This document shows, piece after piece, positions 12,701 to 15,636 of a stretch of DNA of 15,636 bases (the first letter of the stretch is position 1; every line of letters begins with the position of its first letter). This DNA is from Rodentolepis nana (lineage: Eukaryota; Platyhelminthes; Cestoda; Cyclophyllidea; Hymenolepididae), in the NCBI GenBank assembly GCA_900617975.1, contig UZAE01014257.1:1-15636 (forward strand), given 5' to 3'. A model generated the notes under the pieces. It did not search any database. It saw nothing but the letters and a program-made list of their open reading frames with translations, and had not been told where the DNA came from. The position numbers and the translations under genes are program-made.

Positions 12701-14404
12701 AAAGAGTAAATTGGTTAAAATTGTACTATTACCACTTCTCGTGGATAACTTGCCAGTTTATTGTCGTGGGAACAAAGTATCGATTAATTCGAAAAGATAA
12801 CTTCCAATTTGCGGGGGGGGGGTGAGGGACAAACACAAAGACGTATGTCAAATTTCAACAAAATTGAAGTATTAATACAAGTACAGTAAATAAGAGTTCA
12901 CGAAAAATACAGGATCAAAACTGTTGACTCACCGAATTTACCACCTTGAAAATACTGTTAACCCGAGTCACAACGCGGGCAACATCGTGGGAGAAGGAGC
13001 TGACCTATTAATAGAAAGATATTTGGAGCAAAAAAACATTCATATTTATGCAAAGAATATGGTAATACAATGTCGGCACAGCCATGAACGCATCTAATAC
13101 TGGTCATCCTAAATGAGTTCAGATAAATACTAAACAAAAAAGAGAGCTTACATGCAAAACATTTCAGATACGTGTAAGCGAGGGCGTAAACTAAGTATTT
13201 TTAGGTACTTTGTAGAAAAATCAAACTTATTGGCAGGACACAAGGAAAGCCTTTTAACTACCGGTAGGTAGACGGGAATGGAGAAAAAATTCGTACTTGC
13301 ACTTGCTTAAACGATTCAGACACCCCCCCCCCACCACCACCTATTGTTTAAATAAACAAGGATTTAATGTATATGTGAGTGGAGCCCATTTAATCTACGC
13401 GAAACGACGCCTACTGATTGACGTGAGATAATACTCTTGATGACAATCCATAAATACTTTTTATTGCAATTTTTCTTAAATATTCTTGCCTTGCCTTGCA
13501 TTTGCATCTGACAGCCACCTCTCTCTCTCTCTCTCCAGCCACTCGAATTCTACAACTTAAATATTCTTCATTAAAGCAGAACAAGTACATTTTTTGAAAG
13601 AAATTGCTGCGCTACAGTGATTCCGCTAGCATTTATGCCGAATATGCGCCTAACAAAGGCCAGTTCTGACTAGTCAAGAGTGGCAAAATAAATCATGTTT
13701 AGTCTAAAACGCTTGTCATCTACTCCACCCCCCCCCCTTTCCCCTCCCCACCTCCCTTCCCCCAGGTCCAACAAGAGAGTGAGACAAAGAGGCATAAAAC
13801 ATGGGACAAACGTACAAAACGTGACGTCAGATCGTCTTTCCTCCCTCCCAACCCAAACACACACGTTAAAGCAAACAAAATTTTTCATCAACACACAGAT
13901 TTCCTGATTTTCGTCTATTCTAATTTAAATTAAATTATTAACCTTGGCATGGCTTATATTTGGTGAATCACAGAATAATCAAGCCCTCAAGACTTATTAA
14001 TCAACTTTCCCGCAGACCCCAGATTCCGCGTGAAGAGCCCTCCCAGTACATCAAAATAACCCTAACGTAACGGAAACCAAAAAAGCGGCCAAGTTTTGGC
14101 AACCAATCGCGATGCGGCATAATTTGAGCGCGGCTAGTCATGCGTCACCGAGAGAGCAGATAAGCTGGCTACTGAAACTGCGCAACGAAAGTCGACTCAT
14201 TCGCACAACACACAAAACCGTTCTTTTGTGAGTTTGGTTTGTGAAGTAGGGGGGGGGGGGAAATAACAAAAAACAACAACTAAAGTGACACGAAAGAGTG
14301 ACGTTAGCGTAACTCACAAATTTCTCGTCGGCCACGACGTAGAGCTCTACGATGTAGGGGGCGTTTTCACCCGGCCGATGGAATACACGCACTGGCCGGA
14401 GTAG
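517..14404 (-). CDS. ADAM-family metalloprotease-disintegrin gene, partial at both ends (seven joined exons)
   Basis: The gene is the join, on the minus strand, of 14404-14318, 13004-12933, 12627-12470, 11010-10923, 9839-9712, 7273-6977 and 793-517. The exons sum to 1107 nt and read 369 codons without a stop. Domains: residues 1-10 are the prodomain tail, about 11-210 the M12B reprolysin protease, 211-260 a linker, and 261-369 the disintegrin domain running toward the cysteine-rich region. The zinc site is HELGHTFGLRHD at residues 151-162 (His151, Glu152, His155, His161), with Met173 as the Met-turn. By family knowledge, ADAMs are secreted or membrane-anchored zinc endopeptidases that shed ectodomains or cut matrix; the intact active site predicts a working enzyme. 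Signal peptide, Cys-switch region, most of the cysteine-rich domain and any membrane anchor are outside the window, so membrane or secreted form cannot be decided. I cannot assign an orthologue (ADAM9/12-like and other subfamilies remain possible). The domain call is very safe; exact exon ends rest on splice-site and phase reading. Confidence 0.93.
794..6976 (-). other. Long intron (about 6.2 kb) splitting the disintegrin domain
   Basis: The intron is bounded by the GTAAGT donor at 6976 and the TTTGCAG acceptor at 794. It interrupts the disintegrin domain after CDCGD; splicing creates Ser277 across the junction. The content is AT-rich with many short A runs. I see no recognisable gene, tRNA or transposon ends. 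Only small chance-like frames occur, on both strands. Local features are a purine-rich stretch about 1888-1921, (AT)n at 1994-2004, C9 at 2090-2098, a G-rich patch at 5002-5017 and C10 at 6659-6668. Confidence 0.85.
6977..7273 (-). CDS. ADAM exon f: end of protease, long linker, start of disintegrin domain
   Basis: This 297-nt exon has 98 full codons. The first 32 finish the protease domain: WSPCSVRDMPNLL and GMGACLHDIP match the ADAM 'FS.CS..D...FL..G...CL...P' ending, with Cys189 and Cys205. Residues 211-260 form a linker containing PRQSRE and Thr/Ser/Pro-rich stretches. CGNGKLDPGEECDCGD then opens the disintegrin domain ('CGN..vE.GEeCDCG'). Acceptor TTCTTGTTTGTAG|ATTTGG and donor GATAG|GTAAGT are canonical; codons are shared with both neighbours (Glu178 and Ser277). 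Two other open frames across this stretch, one per strand, are shadows. The linker is inside the exon and in frame, so it is not a missed intron unless cryptic sites are used. Confidence 0.95.
7882..7905 (+). repeat. G-quadruplex-type tract (four G runs separated by single A)
   Basis: Four runs of four to six G are separated by single A residues, the tightest G4-type motif in the window. The G-rich strand is the plus strand, so the transcript of the ADAM gene would carry the C-rich complement here. It lies within an intron. Confidence 0.75.
7932..8060. repeat. Dispersed intronic repeat, copy 1
   Basis: This stretch matches about 9025-9151 in the same orientation. The core CTCGCTGAAAAGTAAACA at 8006-8023 is identical in both copies. 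Around it, AAGCC..., TTAA(A/G)GAAATTTG, CAA(G/T)(G/A)AAATGTAACAC-like blocks and CGAAATTG occur in the same order with small gaps. It is probably an old non-coding repeat or a local duplication; the family is not recognised and no target-site duplication is visible. Confidence 0.7.
8976..8990 (+). repeat. GTT/TTG trinucleotide microsatellite
   Basis: About five TTG units lie in the 2.4-kb intron, just left of the second dispersed-repeat copy. Confidence 0.8.
9025..9151. repeat. Dispersed intronic repeat, copy 2
   Basis: This is the partner of the copy at 7932-8060, with the identical 18-nt core at 9101-9118 and the same order of shared blocks. The two cores are 1095 nt apart. The copies differ at many positions and by small indels, so the duplication is not recent. 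Confidence 0.7.
9712..9839 (-). CDS. ADAM exon e: zinc-binding catalytic site and Met-turn
   Basis: This 128-nt exon encodes residues 136-177 plus two bases of codon 178. It carries ETARTAAHELGHTFGLRHD, an intact HExxHxxGxxHD site: three His ligands (151, 155, 161), catalytic Glu152 and the following Asp162 typical of reprolysins. CECQGCIMAT follows, giving the clustered cysteines 166, 168 and 171 and the Met-turn methionine 173. NET at residue 143 is a possible N-glycosylation sequon. Acceptor TTTCCTAG|GATTCG and donor GTTGA|GTAAGT are canonical. This exon identifies the family and shows that no catalytic residue is lost. Confidence 0.96.
10038..10053 (+). repeat. Short interrupted CA repeat
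   Basis: ACACACGCACACACA-type sequence lies in the intron before the zinc-site exon. It is short and interrupted by one G. Confidence 0.7.
10602..10609. promoter_or_regulatory. Perfect CRE-type palindrome TGACGTCA, mid-intron
   Basis: This is a second full CREB/ATF-type octamer in the same intron, 273 nt from the first and with the same ATG-flank. It may be an intronic regulatory element or a chance recurrence. Confidence 0.35.
10875..10882. promoter_or_regulatory. Perfect CRE-type palindrome TGACGTCA, near exon d
   Basis: The octamer is the full palindromic site bound by CREB/ATF bZIP proteins in animals. It lies 40 nt into the intron after exon d. Its context ATGTGACGTCA is shared with the site at 10602. 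Function is not shown by the sequence. Confidence 0.35.
10923..11010 (-). CDS. ADAM exon d: protease segment with MCKYSSC
   Basis: This 88-nt exon encodes residues 107-135 (GDDDQSSTTRGRANSQVMCK, then YSSCVSFVR). It takes the place of the ADAM segment 'F.G...G.AY.G.MC.....VGVV.D' that precedes the zinc helix. The alignable anchor is 'G+A....MC', so this is the most diverged part of the protease domain; two cysteines (125 and 130) sit five residues apart. A longer open frame overlaps it but does not keep phase with the neighbours. Acceptor CATCAACAG|GGGTGA and donor TTCGT|GTAAGT are canonical. The entry base completes a codon and the exit is phase 0. Confidence 0.84.
11011..12469 (-). other. 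Intron between exons c and d
   Basis: This intron is 1459 nt, with GTAAGT at 12469 and CATCAACAG at 11011. It is AT-rich and has G9 at 11155-11163. Short open frames at 12079-12312 and 12181-12393 overlap on opposite strands and show no recognisable motif, so I regard them as chance. Confidence 0.85.
12470..12627 (-). CDS. ADAM exon c: central protease strand with VGLEIWEK motif
   Basis: This 158-nt exon encodes residues 54-105 plus two bases of codon 106. It contains FNVQFVIVGLEIWEKNRVNL, the hallmark second strand of M12B proteases ('V.LVGLEIW...'), and then a helix ending HDCLLALL, equivalent to the ADAM 'HDNAQLLT' segment. Cys101 occupies a position that is normally Asn in that motif, which is unusual. 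Acceptor TACTATTTAG|GTATTT and donor CTTTT|GTAAGT are canonical. It starts in phase 0 and ends after two bases of a codon, which the first G of the next exon completes to Leu. Confidence 0.93.
12628..12932 (-). other. Short intron between exons b and c
   Basis: This intron is 305 nt, the shortest here, with GTGAGT at 12932 and TATTTAG at 12628. It contains G10 at 12813-12822. Nothing else was recognised. Confidence 0.87.
12933..13004 (-). CDS. ADAM exon b: first helix of the protease domain
   Basis: This 72-nt exon encodes 24 residues (VSSFSHDVARVVTRVNSIFK, then VVNS). It matches the first amphipathic helix of reprolysins, where ADAMs commonly have a '...R..E..N.VD.LY...N' type pattern between the first strand and the 'V.LVGLEIW' strand. 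Acceptor CTATTAATAG|GTCAGC and donor TCG|GTGAGT are both canonical, and both ends are phase 0, so it joins exons a and c without shifting frame. It is too short to identify alone; the support comes from frame, splice sites and its place between two clear ADAM exons. Confidence 0.86.
13519..13535 (+). repeat. CT microsatellite
   Basis: This is a run of about eight CT units in the intron between exons a and b, reading as GA in the gene's transcript. Confidence 0.85.
13726..13765 (-). repeat. Polypyrimidine tract; G-rich on the gene's sense strand
   Basis: The plus strand is almost pure C/T, including C10 at 13728-13737. In the ADAM transcript this becomes a run of G tracts with A spacers, able in principle to form an RNA G-quadruplex. 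On the plus strand it mimics a polypyrimidine tract plus CAGG, but no plus-strand exon follows. Confidence 0.65.
13822..13829. promoter_or_regulatory. Perfect CRE-type palindrome TGACGTCA, upstream intron
   Basis: This third identical octamer is in the intron between exons a and b, preceded by G as in the other two. No promoter elements around it were recognised. Confidence 0.3.
14249..14260 (+). repeat. Poly-G homopolymer (12 nt)
   Basis: Twelve consecutive G lie in the intron 57 nt downstream (in gene direction) of the exon a donor. They read as poly-C in the transcript. Confidence 0.85.
14318..14404 (-). CDS. ADAM exon a: prodomain tail and start of protease domain
   Basis: This 87-nt exon encodes 29 residues. 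The first ten (LLRPVRVFHR) look like the end of the prodomain. PGENAPYIVELYVVADEKF then gives the first beta strand of a reprolysin domain, which typically begins with a 'Y(V/I)EL.VV.D' pattern. Upstream is a T-rich tract and ATAATAG as acceptor; downstream TTT|GTGAGT is a good donor. Both ends are phase 0. RPVR at residues 3-6 fits the minimal R-x-x-R furin-type pattern close to where ADAM prodomains are usually removed, though without the extra basic residues of a strong site. An exon further right must precede it because there is no initiator here. Confidence 0.88.
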
Positions 14405-15636
14405 CTATTATAAAAAAATAATAATAAATGTCGGGATATTGTTTTTTTCGACCCTTGAGAAGAGAAAGGAAGTAAGGTGGCAAGATTGACTATCATAGGT
14501 AAGAAACAGGCCAATGGACACTGGGGTAATTGTGGCATTTGATCAGTAATCCAGGAGACAACGTAAGGTAAGAATTGTGGAACGCGAAGCAGTGAACCAC
14601 CCATTAAGCGAATAAGTTACAAGCTAAGTCTGAAATCAAATCGAGTGAGGAAACTGTTCGGACACACTTTTACTCGATCACAACTTTTGTCCCAAGCTGA
14701 CCTACGGCAAATCTTATTCGTCTTGTGTGGTAGGCAAAGCGACAGGTAAGAAAACGATTAGCCACACACGTAGGAGGGAGACTCTAAAATTTGCCACATC
14801 AGCACTAAATTATGCGTCTAGTTTTGATTGAAAGAAGGGAGTAGTCTAGGCCTACTCGCTACCACTTATCCACATAAACAAAGACTAGCAATAGTACAGA
14901 TCAATCAGTAGCCAGAACCTTCAGAAAAAAGCTCAAAAGTTGAAATATTTGCACTTAGTCTAAAAGTCCAAAGAAGGAGGGGGGGGGGGGGGGGGGGGGG
15001 GGNGGGGGGGGAGGGGGGTGGGCTTAAAGGTCAAAAAGCATCCCTTTGAACTGTCTATATTATTTATTTGTCCTTTTGGTTAGCTGTTAATCTGAATTGC
15101 TAATTGTCTGCAGGTTTTTAAAATTTGCAACAACCTAAGCTGATATGCCAATGTTCTTTTAACCACTGCTCTTTAAAATCGCAGTGACTAGGTTTCCACT
15201 CAGTTCTCATACGATTCGTAAATCTCCACCTGAATAGATTTATTTAACTTTCCATTTTCGATCTGAATCAATTTGTTCACAGTTTGGATAGTTTAATTAA
15301 ATGGACTTAATGATTAGTGCATCGATTACACTAACCAATAACTCAAGGTGACATCTTAGCGACAGAAGATAATTACCAACAAGGCCCAAGCAAACGCCGT
15401 ACTTTAGTAACCGACATTGTTCAATCTCACTTTTCTCCTCTAATGACAGTAATATCATCAACTATGCACCTTCAAATTCATAAGCATCACTTTCACAATC
15501 GATCAATCCTCGAAAATAGGGAATTTAAAAAATAAAATAATACCCAAAGTTTACGATAATCTCGTAGAATGTTGGTAATCACATTGTATGAATTTCAAGT
15601 CTGGTTACAGTCCACACAGTTTTTATGCGACTCCAA
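14405..15636 (-). other. Intron or upstream flank to the right edge, no exon found
   Basis: By phase and domain order the prodomain exons must lie upstream of 14404. I found no stretch here that combines an open frame, a phase-0 donor and prodomain-like sequence. Prodomains are poorly conserved, so a short exon could be missed. A long G tract with an ambiguous base sits at 14979-15022. The rest is AT-rich with nothing recognisable. Confidence 0.7.
14979..15022 (+). repeat. Long poly-G tract with an undetermined base
   Basis: The tract has 24 G, an N at 15003, then eight G, A, six G, T and three G. It is the longest homopolymer in the window. The N suggests that the sequencing or assembly could not resolve the tract, so its true length is unknown. 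Confidence 0.9.

Larger units (their letters stand above)
13005..14317 (-). other. Intron between exons a and b
   Basis: This intron is 1313 nt, with GTGAGT at 14317 and TTAATAG at 13005. It is rich in simple sequence: C10 at 13323-13332, (CT)n at 13519-13535, a 40-nt pyrimidine tract at 13726-13765 and G12 at 14249-14260. It also holds a TGACGTCA site at 13822-13829. The small opposing frames at 13670-13907 are products of the pyrimidine tract, not genes. Confidence 0.84.

Noticed and set aside
13670..13907. Opposing small frames around the pyrimidine tract, with Pro-rich or Gly/Arg-rich translations.
   Set aside because: Their composition comes only from the simple-sequence tract; no domain, splice site set or start context supports them.

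Overview
The window is eukaryotic, most likely metazoan, nuclear DNA. It is AT-rich and mostly non-coding, and coding sequence is broken into short exons with canonical GT-AG splice sites. I see no bacterial-style gene organisation. The one protein family I recognise is the animal ADAM/reprolysin family (MEROPS M12B). The long G and C homopolymers and compact AT-rich introns fit a marine invertebrate such as a cnidarian, but that placement is only a guess.

One gene accounts for all coding sequence I can support. It lies on the minus strand, so it reads from right to left. Seven consecutive internal exons (14404-14318, 13004-12933, 12627-12470, 11010-10923, 9839-9712, 7273-6977, 793-517) join in one open frame of 1107 nt, 369 codons. 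All six internal junctions are phase-compatible. The translated segment runs from the end of the prodomain, through a complete metalloprotease domain with an intact HELGHTFGLRHD zinc site and CIM Met-turn, into a disintegrin domain that starts CGNGKLDPGEECDCGD and contains SCDLPEYC. The signal peptide and most of the prodomain should lie beyond the right edge. The ADAM cysteine-rich region and whatever follows it should lie beyond the left edge. The gene is therefore partial at both ends but shows no break inside the window.

Everything else is intron or upstream flank. The introns are about 1.3, 0.3, 1.5, 1.1, 2.4 and 6.2 kb, plus a partial one at the left edge. They carry a diverged dispersed-repeat pair (about 7932-8060 and 9025-9151), several G/C homopolymers and G-quadruplex-type tracts, three perfect TGACGTCA palindromes and short microsatellites. 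I found no RNA gene, CRISPR array or complete mobile element.

The points most worth a second look are in the protein: an unusually long linker (about 50 residues) between protease and disintegrin domains with an RQSR tetrapeptide, an insertion before the disintegrin loop, an SCD tripeptide at the integrin-binding position, and an extra cysteine pair in the protease domain. I saw no convincing new biological system.
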